NCBI GenBank assembly: GCA_903904655.1
Contig: CAIVDK010000356.1
Coordinates: forward strand, 1 to 39,884
Reading direction: 5' to 3'
DNA length: 39,884 nucleotides
DNA from: an uncultured delta proteobacterium
GTDB taxonomy: Bacteria > Desulfobacterota > Syntrophia > Syntrophales > Smithellaceae
Below are positions 17,940-26,520 of the stretch, one piece after another. Position numbers and translations under genes: made by a program. The notes under the pieces were generated by a model. That model ran no database searches and had not been told where the DNA came from. It saw only the letters and a list, made by a program, of their open reading frames with translations. How positions within the stretch are numbered: the first letter of the stretch is position 1; each line of letters opens with the position of its first letter.

Positions 17940-19211
17940 TTATCGCTTTCCCAATTTGATCGCACAGAATTCACCGCACATCGTGCAGCCTTCATCCTGG
18001 GCGCTCTTGCTTTTTTCCAGAAGAGCAACCGTTCTTTCCGGGTCAATGGATAAATCCACCTGCCCCTGCCAGTCAAAGTTTTTCCGGTATTGAGACATTT
18101 TTCGGTCCCGCTCCCTGGCTCCGTGCACACCTTTGGCGATGTCCGCAATGTGAGCGGCAATCCGCGCGGCAATGACGCCGTCGCGTACATCGGCCAACGT
18201 TGGCAGACGCAAATGTTCAGCCGGGGTGACGTAACAAAGGAAATCAGCCCCGGCGGCTCCGGCAATCGCGCCGCCAATCGCGGAGGTAATATGGTCGTAA
18301 CCGGGCGCTATGTCCGTCGGCAGCGGTCCCAAAACATAAAACGGAGCACCCTGGCATATTTTCTTCTGGAGCTTGATATTGGCTTCCACTTCGGTAATCG
18401 GCACATGGCCGGGCCCTTCAATCATGACCTGGACTCCCGCATCGCGAGCGCGGCAGGCCAGCTGCCCCAAAATGATCAACTCCTGTAACTGCCCCCGGTC
18501 GGTTGCGTCGTCAATGGCGCCGGGACGCAAACCGTCACCCAGAGACAAAACCATGTCGTAGCGGTGAGCAATTTCCAGAAGGCGGTCATACTCCTCATAA
18601 AGTGGATTTTCCCGATCATTGCAGTGCATCCAGTTGGCCGTCATAGAGCCGCCCCGGCTGACAATACCCAAAACTCTTCCTTGATTCTCCACTGTGGCCA
18701 CACTCAGGCGATTGACACCACAGTGCACCGTGATGAAATCGACGCCATCCCGGCCGTTTTCTTCGATTACGGCAAACATATCCTCCGATGTCATTTCCGC
18801 AATCGCTTTTTTCTCGCCCAGAATCTTTACCGCTGCTTGATAAATCGGCACCGTTCCGATAGCCACGGTGGCTTTCTCCATGACCGCCTTGCGGATTTGA
18901 GCCAGATCGCCGCCGGTGGAAAGATCCATCACCGCATCGGCGCCCGCGTCTGTGGCGATTTTTAATTTTTCCAATTCCAAAGCCAAATTATTATTGTCTC
19001 TGGATGTGCCAATATTGGCGTTGACTTTCGTACGCAATCCAAGGCCTATGGCGAGCGGCTTGATTGTCTGATGGTTCACATTACGGCAAATCACGATAGT
19101 TCCATCGACCATGCCCTGCTTGATAAATTCCGCCTCAACACCTTCTTGTACCGCGCAGATTTTCATCTCTTCCGAAATGATCCCTTTGCGGGCTTTTTCT
19201 AACTGTGTCAT
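17940..19211 (-). CDS. thiC: phosphomethylpyrimidine synthase ThiC
   Basis: 423-aa radical-SAM enzyme that converts aminoimidazole ribotide to HMP-P, the pyrimidine half of thiamine. The C-terminal CTMCGEFC binds the [4Fe-4S] cluster. GNAT-like folds are absent and TIM-barrel signatures are clear: NANIGTSRDN, GADAVMDLSTGGDL, DFITVHCGVN, SLGDGLRPG, IEGPGHVP. It lacks the extra N-terminal domain of E. coli ThiC (about 630 aa), as is common in anaerobes. The track start at TTG 19223 is replaced by ATG 19211, which has GGAGG five bases upstream. Third gene of the riboswitch-controlled thiN-thiD-thiC set. Confidence 0.97.
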   Translation of the reverse strand: MTQLEKARKGIISEEMKICAVQEGVEAEFIKQGMVDGTIVICRNVNHQTIKPLAIGLGLRTKVNANIGTSRDNNNLALELEKLKIATDAGADAVMDLSTGGDLAQIRKAVMEKATVAIGTVPIYQAAVKILGEKKAIAEMTSEDMFAVIEENGRDGVDFITVHCGVNRLSVATVENQGRVLGIVSRGGSMTANWMHCNDRENPLYEEYDRLLEIAHRYDMVLSLGDGLRPGAIDDATDRGQLQELIILGQLACRARDAGVQVMIEGPGHVPITEVEANIKLQKKICQGAPFYVLGPLPTDIAPGYDHITSAIGGAIAGAAGADFLCYVTPAEHLRLPTLADVRDGVIAARIAAHIADIAKGVHGARERDRKMSQYRKNFDWQGQVDLSIDPERTVALLEKSKSAQDEGCTMCGEFCAIKLGKR

Positions 19212-19235
19212 TATTGCCTCCAAACTTTTTTAATA

Positions 19236-20033
19236 TCATTTACCTAAAATGTTCACCGGCCCATGACCTTTTCCCAGGGACAGTGAATTTTTAATTGCTT
19301 TAGTTACCATCCTTTTCGCCTGCTCGACAGCCGGATGCATACTTTTTCCTTGCGCAAGATTTGCTGCCAGCGCCGAAGCAAATGTGCAGCCGGTGCCATG
19401 TGTGTCTTTTGTTTTGATCCAATCTTCTGAAAACTCGTAATACTGATTCCCGTCATAGAGGATATCAATGCTGCCGTAATTCCTTTTCCCGGGCAAATGC
19501 CCTCCCTTAATAACAACATTTTCTACTCCCAGATCGACAATGGCGGCACAAGCTTTTTTCATCGCCGCAACCGACCGGATTTTCATCTGAGCCAGAGATT
19601 CCGCTTCCGGAATATTCGGTGTGAGAACCCTGGTCAACGGCAGAAGCCTTTTGACCAGCGCCTGTCGGGCCTGCTCCTGCATCATCGTCCGGCCTCCCTT
19701 GGCAATCATCACCGGATCGACAACGACATTTTTTATTCTGTATTGTTCAATCTTCCTGACCACTGTATTGACCGCACCCGCCGTCAGCATCATGCCGGTT
19801 TTTAAAGCATCCGCGCCAATATCGCTCAAGACGGCATCCAGTTGCGCTGCAATGAATCTTTGCGGCACAGGGAAAATATCCTGAACCCCACGGGTATTCT
19901 GAGCCGTGAGCGCTGTAATCACCGTCAGGCCATAGCAGCCACAGGCGTGAACGGCTTTCAGGTCCGCCTGAATGCCTGCCCCGCCGCCGGAGTCGGAACC
20001 ACCAACACATAAGACTTTGAACAGCCTATTCAC
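19236..20033 (-). CDS. thiD: HMP/HMP-P kinase ThiD
   Basis: 265-aa ribokinase-fold kinase that phosphorylates hydroxymethylpyrimidine and its monophosphate. Signatures: GGSDSGGGAGIQADLKA near the N-terminus, VVVDPVMIAKGG in the middle, and KDTHGTGCTFASALAA (anion hole and catalytic Asp/Gly segment) near residue 210. The start is GTG 20033, directly after the thiN stop, with GGAGG 8 nt upstream inside thiN. Length is normal for a stand-alone ThiD without a ThiE fusion. No thiE or thiG is present in the window. Confidence 0.96.
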   Translation of the reverse strand: MNRLFKVLCVGGSDSGGGAGIQADLKAVHACGCYGLTVITALTAQNTRGVQDIFPVPQRFIAAQLDAVLSDIGADALKTGMMLTAGAVNTVVRKIEQYRIKNVVVDPVMIAKGGRTMMQEQARQALVKRLLPLTRVLTPNIPEAESLAQMKIRSVAAMKKACAAIVDLGVENVVIKGGHLPGKRNYGSIDILYDGNQYYEFSEDWIKTKDTHGTGCTFASALAANLAQGKSMHPAVEQAKRMVTKAIKNSLSLGKGHGPVNILGK

Positions 20034-20705
20034 TCAGTTCGCCTCCGGAAAAACATCTTTTTGCCAGTACCGGATCACCAGCAGATTGCCCGACTGGATA
20101 CGGATGACGGCTGGATTACCGGAAATAATATTACTGACACCCCGCGATTCAGACATCATCAACGCCTCGTCGCTGAGGGGATAGAGAAATCCCCGAAGGG
20201 TAACGCCCTCGACTCTGGGACAAAGCGCGATAAGAGAGACCAGACAACCGGCGGCGTCTGTAAATTGGACTTCGCCATCCGGCACAAAAGCTTCGCAGTA
20301 TTCATCCATCAGGCCGGTTTTAATTCCCGCTTCCCTGCCTTTAATCAGCAAAAATAGATTGGCCAGCGCGTGATCCATTCTTCCGCCTTGCGCGCCCCAG
20401 ATCTCAATGGTTTCCGGATGTTGCGATAGCGCGTAATCCAGAGCCAGAGCCGTATCGGTAAAATCCTTCTTGGCCGGATGCTTAATGATCTTTACTCCCG
20501 AACGTTCGTAATGCGCCAGTTGCGACGGCAAAATGGAGTCCATGTCACCCACCAGCACATCCGGCGTCAGCGAGGCTGCTGCCAGGTGGCGCGTACCGCC
20601 GTCACAGCCGATCAACACGCGGTTGCCCGTTTGATCCATTCTCTTTCGAAAAAAATCCGGATTCCCCAGGCGACCGCCACTGACAATGATAATGTTTTGA
20701 TGCAT
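20034..20705 (-). CDS. thiN: thiamine pyrophosphokinase
   Basis: 223-aa thiamine diphosphokinase, transferring pyrophosphate from ATP to thiamine to give TPP. Motifs: GCDGGTRHLAAA (about 34-45), the metal-binding GDMDSI (about 53-58), KKDFTDTALALDYAL (about 79-93) and GGRMDHALANLFLL (about 107-120). The track starts at TTG 20717, but ATG 20705 (MHQNIIIVSGG) has GGGG at normal distance and I use it. First gene after the riboswitch and terminator. That the salvage/last-step enzyme leads the operon with thiD and thiC means TPP controls both synthesis and final activation. Confidence 0.94.
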   Translation of the reverse strand: MHQNIIIVSGGRLGNPDFFRKRMDQTGNRVLIGCDGGTRHLAAASLTPDVLVGDMDSILPSQLAHYERSGVKIIKHPAKKDFTDTALALDYALSQHPETIEIWGAQGGRMDHALANLFLLIKGREAGIKTGLMDEYCEAFVPDGEVQFTDAAGCLVSLIALCPRVEGVTLRGFLYPLSDEALMMSESRGVSNIISGNPAVIRIQSGNLLVIRYWQKDVFPEAN

Positions 20706-20770
20706 AATAAACCCCAAGCCACGGACATTCTGCCCTCCGCTTTGCGGGATTGCTTCGTTTCACTAATAAA

Positions 20771-20807
20771 TAAGCCATACCCTTGCACCGGAAAAGGATA
20801 TGGCTTA
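20771..20807 (-). terminator. riboswitch expression-platform terminator
   Basis: On the minus strand TAAGCCATATCC pairs with GGGTATGGCTTA (12 bp, one G-U) and is followed by TTTATT. It lies between the TPP aptamer and thiN, so it is the expected intrinsic terminator for TPP-dependent attenuation. Confidence 0.8.
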
Positions 20808-20825
20808 GATTGGTTTAGAATGATC

Positions 20826-20911
20826 GCCACTCCCTACGCCGGCATTACCCGGGTCAGGTTCAAAGGGTATAATCTCAGCCGTCCATTCCACGGATTGAAC
20901 GGCACCCCGCG
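20826..20911 (-). ncRNA. TPP riboswitch (THI element)
   Basis: The minus strand shows the conserved THI-box order: GCGGGGTGCC (P1/P2 start), then GGCTGAGATTATACCC (pyrimidine-binding J/P3 region), then GAACCTGACCCGGGTAATGC and GGCGTAGGGA (pyrophosphate arm and P1 closing side). It is followed 19 bp later by a terminator hairpin and then thiN-thiD-thiC, all thiamine genes. TPP binding should terminate the transcript. The motifs match the known consensus very closely. Confidence 0.97.
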
Positions 20912-21042
20912 AATAAAAATTAATACATTAACTTTTAAAAAGCAATCTCAATCTCACAACCGTTCGGATCTCCGGAAATCCGGCATATGCCGTTACCCGG
21001 TTGCTGAATAACTTTAAATTTTCCTGCTTCATTGCAGAAGAT

Positions 21043-22383
21043 TTATTTCATCTCGGCCAATTTTCGTTGCAACTGGCGAAGTGTAATGCCAAGGATCCGG
21101 GCGGTCTCGCGGCGGTTGCCGCCGGTGGAATTTAAAACAAACATCATGTGGGCCGTATCATTTTCTTTGAGTGTGCAAAGACTGCGGCAAGATAAGGAAG
21201 GCGGAGCCTCGGGCGCTCCATTCCCACCCAAATGCGCAGGCAGGATCACCGGCCCGCAGGCCAGCAAAACGGCATTCTCGACTATCTGTGACAATTCACG
21301 GATGTTTCCGGGATAATCTTTATGCGTAAGCATTTGCATGGCTTCGGGGCTGATGCCATCAATGCTTTTTTTATGACGCAGACAAGCCTTCTGCAAAAAG
21401 TGGGCGGCCAGAAGCGCGATATCCTCTCTTCTCTCTCTGAGCGGCGGCAGGCAGACATAAGCGGACTTGAGCCGGTACATCAGATCGATCCGAAATTTTC
21501 CTTCCTGACAGGCCGCTTCCAGATTGGTATTGGTCGCTGAAATAAGCCGAATATCCACACGTACGGGACTTTTCGCGCCGAGTGGCGTGAAGGTCTTGTC
21601 TTCCAGAACGCGCAGGAGCTTGGATTGTAATCCAATCGGCAGTTCGCCGATTTCATCCAGAAAAAGTGTGCCACTGTCCGCCTGTTCAAAAAATCCCGCG
21701 TGAGCGCTCTCGGCACCGGTGAACGCCCCTCTGGCGTGCCCGAAAAACTGGCTTTCAAACATCGTCGCAGGTATGGCGGATACATTGACGGCCACAAAAG
21801 GGCCGGCAGGTCCCGGTCCCGCCCGGTGAATGCCCCGCGCCATCAATTCCTTTCCTGTTCCCGATTCGCCGGTGATCAAAATCGGATTGCCGCTGCGCGC
21901 CATCACCTGAGCGTAGGATATCAGAGCCTTCACTTGTTTATCCTGCGTAATCGTGTCGGCAAACGCCGTCGGAATGTCAACCGACTCACGACTGGCGTTG
22001 ATGGAAAGACCGGCCAGCAGCCCTTTTCTTTCATAGGCTCTTTCGATGGATAAGAAAAGCAATTCATTGTCCACGGGTTTGACCAGATAATCATAAGCAC
22101 CCTGGCGCATGGCCCTCACGGTAGTCTGAATATCATCAACGGCGGTCAGAATGATAAATTCCGTCCCCGGACAAAAAGGCTTGGTGGCTTCGAGCACCTG
22201 CATCCCGTCAATATCAGGCATCAGCAGATCCAGAAGAACAATGTCAAAGTTTTCCTGTCGAATCCTCTTAATCGCTTCCCTGCCGTTATCGCAGGCCTCG
22301 GCGTTCTTAATGCCGCGCCACTTGAGAATTCTCTTTACCGAGGAAAGAGACACCTCTTCATCATCGACAATCAATATTTTCAT
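21043..22383 (-). CDS. NtrC-family sigma-54-dependent response regulator
   Basis: 446-aa regulator. The receiver domain (1-120) has acidic pocket IVDDEE, phospho-acceptor Asp in IVLLDLLMPD and Lys in YLVKPVDN. The AAA+ domain (about 145-365) has Walker A GESGTGKE, the sigma-54-contacting GAFTGA loop, Walker B TLFLDEIGEL and an arginine-finger region LPPLRERRED. The C-terminal Fis-type HTH has GGNRRETARILGITLRQLQR. All elements look intact, so it should activate sigma-54 promoters when phosphorylated. The ATG overlaps the TGA of the upstream kinase gene (ATGA), so the two form a cognate pair. Confidence 0.96.
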   Translation of the reverse strand: MKILIVDDEEVSLSSVKRILKWRGIKNAEACDNGREAIKRIRQENFDIVLLDLLMPDIDGMQVLEATKPFCPGTEFIILTAVDDIQTTVRAMRQGAYDYLVKPVDNELLFLSIERAYERKGLLAGLSINASRESVDIPTAFADTITQDKQVKALISYAQVMARSGNPILITGESGTGKELMARGIHRAGPGPAGPFVAVNVSAIPATMFESQFFGHARGAFTGAESAHAGFFEQADSGTLFLDEIGELPIGLQSKLLRVLEDKTFTPLGAKSPVRVDIRLISATNTNLEAACQEGKFRIDLMYRLKSAYVCLPPLRERREDIALLAAHFLQKACLRHKKSIDGISPEAMQMLTHKDYPGNIRELSQIVENAVLLACGPVILPAHLGGNGAPEAPPSLSCRSLCTLKENDTAHMMFVLNSTGGNRRETARILGITLRQLQRKLAEMK

Positions 22384-24602
22384 AGCTGTTGTCTCCCCAA
22401 GTCATGGATGATCTTTTGAAGCTGATCAATGCTAAACGGTTTGTGCAGCGTGTGGTCAGGCACCATCTTGATCTGAGCAGGCGGCTTGAGCGCCTTGCGG
22501 TCGGTCGTGTACAGGATGACCGGAAGGAGCGGAAATTTCGCGCGGATTTTTTCCAAAAGATACCAGCCGTCAAACCCCTTGAGGCGTATTTCCGATACGA
22601 CGATATCCACCTCCGGATTCTCCGCCAGGAAATTGAGAATGTCCTCTGGTTTGTCCTCGACTTCCGAACGCCAGATCACGGCATCCACGAAATTGGCCTT
22701 GAGCTCTTTGAGATATTTAACATTGTGATCCACGCATAAAATAGCCGGATAAAAACTGATATCGGTCTCGCCGTCCACGGGGAGATAAATGGAAAAACGG
22801 CTGCCCTTGCCCGGACGCGATAAAACGCTGATCAGCCCATGGTGTTCCTTGATCAGACCATAGGAAATGGAAAGCCCCAGCCCTGTGCCTTCACGCTCCC
22901 GTCTGGTTGTAAAAAAGGGGTCGAAAATCTGCTTCATAATTTTGCGTTCAATCCCCTTCCCGTTGTCTTCAATATCCACCACAACGGCTTTTAAACGTTC
23001 TATGTAACGGCAGCAGATCCGAATCAGGCCTTTTTGCCCAGCCGGAATCGCCTGATGGGCGTTAATCAGCAGATTGGCAATGACCTGCTCGATTTTCTGA
23101 AAATGCCCGGAGATGGGAGGAATGTTTTCGGAAATTTCCTGATCGATTTTGGATACGGTTCTTCTGACCTGCGCACCCACAATCATCAGAGCGCCCGCGA
23201 TCACATCCGGCACGGCGACCAGTTTCTTCTGCGCGGTCTCATCGGAGCGCGAAAATTCCTTCAAGCTGGTGATGACCCGGCTGATCCGGTTGGCTCCGAT
23301 TTTAAACGCCTGGATAATCTCCTGCATGTTATGGCAGACTTCTTCATAGGACAAGCCGCGTTTTTCCCAATCGGGATGATGGGCGCTCGAGCGGGAGAGA
23401 ATGGTCTCTACCGTGTTCCAGATTTCTTCCAGAATCGGAACATTATAGGCAATAAAGCTGACGGGGTTATTGATTTCGTGCGCAACGCCGGCCACCACCT
23501 CGCCCAGTGCAGTCAGCTTGTGCGTTTGAATCATCTGCTGGAGCCGCAGCTCTCCTTCTTGACGGATTCTCTTGTCCTCCGTCACATCCTGCCAGGCGCC
23601 GACAATATAACTGGTGGAACCGGCCGGATGCTGAACAATCCGCCAGTAATCGGAAAACCAGCGGTAGGAATCATCCATTACCCGGAAACGGTAACTATAA
23701 CGATGAAACCCCTTGGCGCGTTCGTTTTGCAAATCGGCAAGGATGCGTTCCTGATCGTCCGGATGAATGTGCTCTCTCCAGAAGCTCTCGTCATCGACAA
23801 AACACGGCGCGGGATAGCCGGTAATCTCCTCAATCGTGTTACTGACAAAAGTCAGCGCGCAATTCCCATCGGCCTTGCGGGTATAGGACACAATCGGCAG
23901 GGATTCCAGAAGCAGGGAAAGATGATCGGTGGTCTGTTTGAGGGCTTTTTGTGTCCGGTGACGCTCCATCAGTTCATTGAGCAGCGCCTCGTTGGCCTGG
24001 GCCAGTTCCGCCGTTCTGGCCTGTACGCGTTCTTCCAGCTCTTCTTGCGCCTTCAGTAACGCTTCTTTCGCTTTCTTCCGTCGGGTAATATCTTCCAGCG
24101 TTTCGATCGCGCCGATCAGTTCACCAGCTGCGTTGCGAACAATGGCTGCCGTAAATCGCAGCCATTTGCCCTGATTGCCCAACTCCGGAAAAAAATCTAT
24201 GGCTTCATAGGCTTCATCCAGCAGTTTGGACTTGGTATACTTGCCGGCATACCATCTGGAAATATTGTCCTGTTCACGGCTCACCAGAAGATCCGCCATG
24301 CAGGGGCGCTTCTTGCTGTAAAATGCCCGCCATTGCTGGGACGTACCGATGACGTCTTCGGCCTTGATTTTGGTGAGTTCCTCGAGGGCTTTATTCCAGT
24401 ATAGGATGTGGTGATCTTTGCCGATCACAAACGCGGGAATAGGTGAACCGCCAATGACGCTCTTCAGACGCTGCTCGCTTTCTTTCAGCTCCTCTTCCGC
24501 GCGTTTTCTTTTGATTTCCGATTGCCGGAGCTCTTTGAGTTGACGTCGTAGTGTCTGAATTTCCTGGATAGGATAGTCGTCACTTTCTGGCCTGCCCGTC
24601 AT
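22380..24602 (-). CDS. PAS-PAS sensor histidine kinase with C-terminal pseudo-receiver
   Basis: 740-aa soluble kinase with no membrane segment. It has an N-terminal coiled coil (1-48), PAS (about 48-175), a second coiled coil (about 180-225) and a PAS with PAC (about 230-350). HisKA follows with the phospho-His in GVAHEINNPVSF, then HATPase with DNGKGIERK, FDPFFTTR and GTGLGLSISYG. The last ~115 residues have a receiver fold, but the phospho-acceptor position reads VVSEIRLKG (Glu for Asp) and the acidic pocket reads CVDHN. It is therefore probably a non-phosphorylatable, possibly constitutively active-like module. Coupled to the NtrC-type regulator by a 4-nt overlap. Confidence 0.93.
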   Translation of the reverse strand: MTGRPESDDYPIQEIQTLRRQLKELRQSEIKRKRAEEELKESEQRLKSVIGGSPIPAFVIGKDHHILYWNKALEELTKIKAEDVIGTSQQWRAFYSKKRPCMADLLVSREQDNISRWYAGKYTKSKLLDEAYEAIDFFPELGNQGKWLRFTAAIVRNAAGELIGAIETLEDITRRKKAKEALLKAQEELEERVQARTAELAQANEALLNELMERHRTQKALKQTTDHLSLLLESLPIVSYTRKADGNCALTFVSNTIEEITGYPAPCFVDDESFWREHIHPDDQERILADLQNERAKGFHRYSYRFRVMDDSYRWFSDYWRIVQHPAGSTSYIVGAWQDVTEDKRIRQEGELRLQQMIQTHKLTALGEVVAGVAHEINNPVSFIAYNVPILEEIWNTVETILSRSSAHHPDWEKRGLSYEEVCHNMQEIIQAFKIGANRISRVITSLKEFSRSDETAQKKLVAVPDVIAGALMIVGAQVRRTVSKIDQEISENIPPISGHFQKIEQVIANLLINAHQAIPAGQKGLIRICCRYIERLKAVVVDIEDNGKGIERKIMKQIFDPFFTTRREREGTGLGLSISYGLIKEHHGLISVLSRPGKGSRFSIYLPVDGETDISFYPAILCVDHNVKYLKELKANFVDAVIWRSEVEDKPEDILNFLAENPEVDIVVSEIRLKGFDGWYLLEKIRAKFPLLPVILYTTDRKALKPPAQIKMVPDHTLHKPFSIDQLQKIIHDLGRQQL

Positions 24603-24760
24603 GATTCCGCCCCTTTACCTGAAGTTGAGAGCTAACATGAATCTAATGGTTTTAGATCCCGGTGACACCGCGATGAAGAAACTATTTAAAATACGGAAGA
24701 ACAATATTTCAACTGATAGCATAGCTAAATAGAACTGTAACCATGCTTTTTATTTAAGGC

Positions 24761-26341
24761 CTACGCCCTCCGGAGGATTTTGATAGTCTCATCAACATAG
24801 GCAGGAGGAAAATGTTCTCCCCGGTATTTCAGCAGGACATCCGCCATGCAGCCCAGGAACGCGGCTGCCACAGCAGGATCAAATTGATTTCCGGCGCCAC
24901 TTTCTAGAATGCGGAGAACCTTGGGCAAAGGCATGGGGTCGTAACTCATCGTTTCCGTCTCCGTATATTTCGGGTAATCACGGGCCGACGTCAGGGCATC
25001 AAAAACATCCGCTACTGCAAGAATTCGGGCGCACAGGGGAATATCCTCCCCCCGGAGTCTGTCGGGATAGCCACTGCCGTCGAAACGTTCATGGTGGTGA
25101 GAAGCAATAAATGGTACTTGTGACAATGCTTTGGAGAAATGGAAGTTATCGAGGATTTCTTTTGTTCTTACGGCGTGCAGCTCCATTTCCATCCGTTCCA
25201 CCGCCGTAAACTGGCCGCTTTTGAGGAGTACGGCGTCTTTAGTGCCGATCTTGCCGATATCATGAAGAAGGCCTGCATATTTGATCAATTCCCTCTCTTC
25301 TGGTCCAATGCCCATACTGCGGGCAATCATCAGAGAATATTCCATTACCCGTTCCGAATGTCCGGCGGTCAGATGGTGTCTGGCGTCGACAGTTGCAGAA
25401 AGTGTGCGCATTGAACTTTCGAAAGAAAGCTTGAGCTCATCGATCAACTGAGCGTTTTCGATGGCAATCGCCATCTGGGAGGCCAGCGACTTCAACAGGT
25501 TCTCATCATCATCGTTAAATACCCCACCACCCTGTTTATTTATTACCTGAATGACGGCGATTCGCCCTCCTGAACGGTTGTTAATCGGCATGCATAAAAC
25601 GGTCTTTGTGCGAAAATTCTGTTGTAGATCAAACTCACGTTTGAAATAGGGCAGTTCCCAGGCATCTGCGGTGTTGACGGTTTCTCCCGTTTTGGCCACA
25701 AACCCGCTGATTCCTTCCCCGATAGGCAGCGAGAAATACTCAATTTTTTCCGCAACGGTGGTCCAGATTTCATTTCGATCCCAGTCGATTAAATACAGGC
25801 TTGTTCGTTCGGCATTCATGATTTCGGTGACGCGGCTGATAATCAGGGGAAAGAGGTTTGCAAACTCCACTTCTGCCGTCAGGTCAAGGGCAATCTCCAG
25901 AAGATTAGATATTTTTTTATTTGACGCGATTTGCTTCGCCAAGAGCTGACTGTTATCAAAGGCCAGGCGCCGTTCTTTCAGGATACGATACAGCTTGCTA
26001 TTGAGCTCTGTCGTTGTAAAAGGTTTTTTGATGAAATCATTGGCGCCGGCGGTAATAATTGATTCGTATGTAAAGTCATCATCATAACCTGTAACGACTA
26101 CGAAAGGAATATCAGATTGAATCTTGCGAACATCGGAAATTAAATGGAGACTCTCCATTGTTTCGATATCGGCAATCACTATATCGAAGTGCTGCTTTTC
26201 GATAATACCCATGGCCGCATCTTTGCAATTCACCGCCATGCACTGAAATCCGCAGGAGATCACAAGCTCCGTCATCATCAAACTGGCTTGGGGATCATCA
26301 TCCACAACAAGAACTGCTTCGTGATTCGTCATGCTGTCCAT
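24761..26341 (-). CDS. REC-GAF-HD-GYP protein, putative c-di-GMP phosphodiesterase
   Basis: About 526 aa from ATG 26341; the track start at TTG 26368 lacks support. The receiver domain (about 10-125) has VVDDDP, Asp in IVIADIET and Lys in FIKKPFTT. The GAF domain (about 155-300) has EIMNAERTSLYLIDWDRNEI and GEGISGFVAKTGETVN. The HD-GYP domain (about 325-500) has LLHDIGKIG, HHHERFDGSGYP and LRGEDIPLCARILAVADVFDAL. Metal-binding His/Asp and the GYP triplet are all present, so c-di-GMP hydrolysis to GMP is expected. It is separated from the downstream kinase pair by 158 bp without a gene, and it is divergent from the acyl-CoA ligase. Confidence 0.94.
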   Translation of the reverse strand: MDSMTNHEAVLVVDDDPQASLMMTELVISCGFQCMAVNCKDAAMGIIEKQHFDIVIADIETMESLHLISDVRKIQSDIPFVVVTGYDDDFTYESIITAGANDFIKKPFTTTELNSKLYRILKERRLAFDNSQLLAKQIASNKKISNLLEIALDLTAEVEFANLFPLIISRVTEIMNAERTSLYLIDWDRNEIWTTVAEKIEYFSLPIGEGISGFVAKTGETVNTADAWELPYFKREFDLQQNFRTKTVLCMPINNRSGGRIAVIQVINKQGGGVFNDDDENLLKSLASQMAIAIENAQLIDELKLSFESSMRTLSATVDARHHLTAGHSERVMEYSLMIARSMGIGPEERELIKYAGLLHDIGKIGTKDAVLLKSGQFTAVERMEMELHAVRTKEILDNFHFSKALSQVPFIASHHHERFDGSGYPDRLRGEDIPLCARILAVADVFDALTSARDYPKYTETETMSYDPMPLPKVLRILESGAGNQFDPAVAAAFLGCMADVLLKYRGEHFPPAYVDETIKILRRA

Positions 26342-26439
26342 TGCTATCACCAATTGTTGTCTGAACAAAATATGTAAAAGATTATAAAGGATTGTATGGA
26401 CCGTGTCAATGCCGGAGACAACATTTGGTCAAGATTTCC

Positions 26440-26468
26440 TTGACATACAAGACGGCGTTTCTTATACT
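26440..26468 (+). promoter_or_regulatory. near-consensus sigma-70 promoter of the acyl-CoA ligase gene
   Basis: TTGACA (26440-26445), exactly 17 bp, then TATACT (26463-26468), about 50 bp before the ATG at 26521. Best promoter match in the window. Confidence 0.75.
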
Positions 26469-26520
26469 CCCTTCCAATGAAAGCAAGGTCTTATCAAAAA
26501 ACTCTATAAAGAAGAAGACG

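Noticed and set aside
23034-24059. 341-aa plus-strand ORF and many similar long antisense ORFs (27319-28071, 28766-29746, 1862-2560).
   Set aside because: They lie opposite strongly supported genes and have no domains or ribosome sites.
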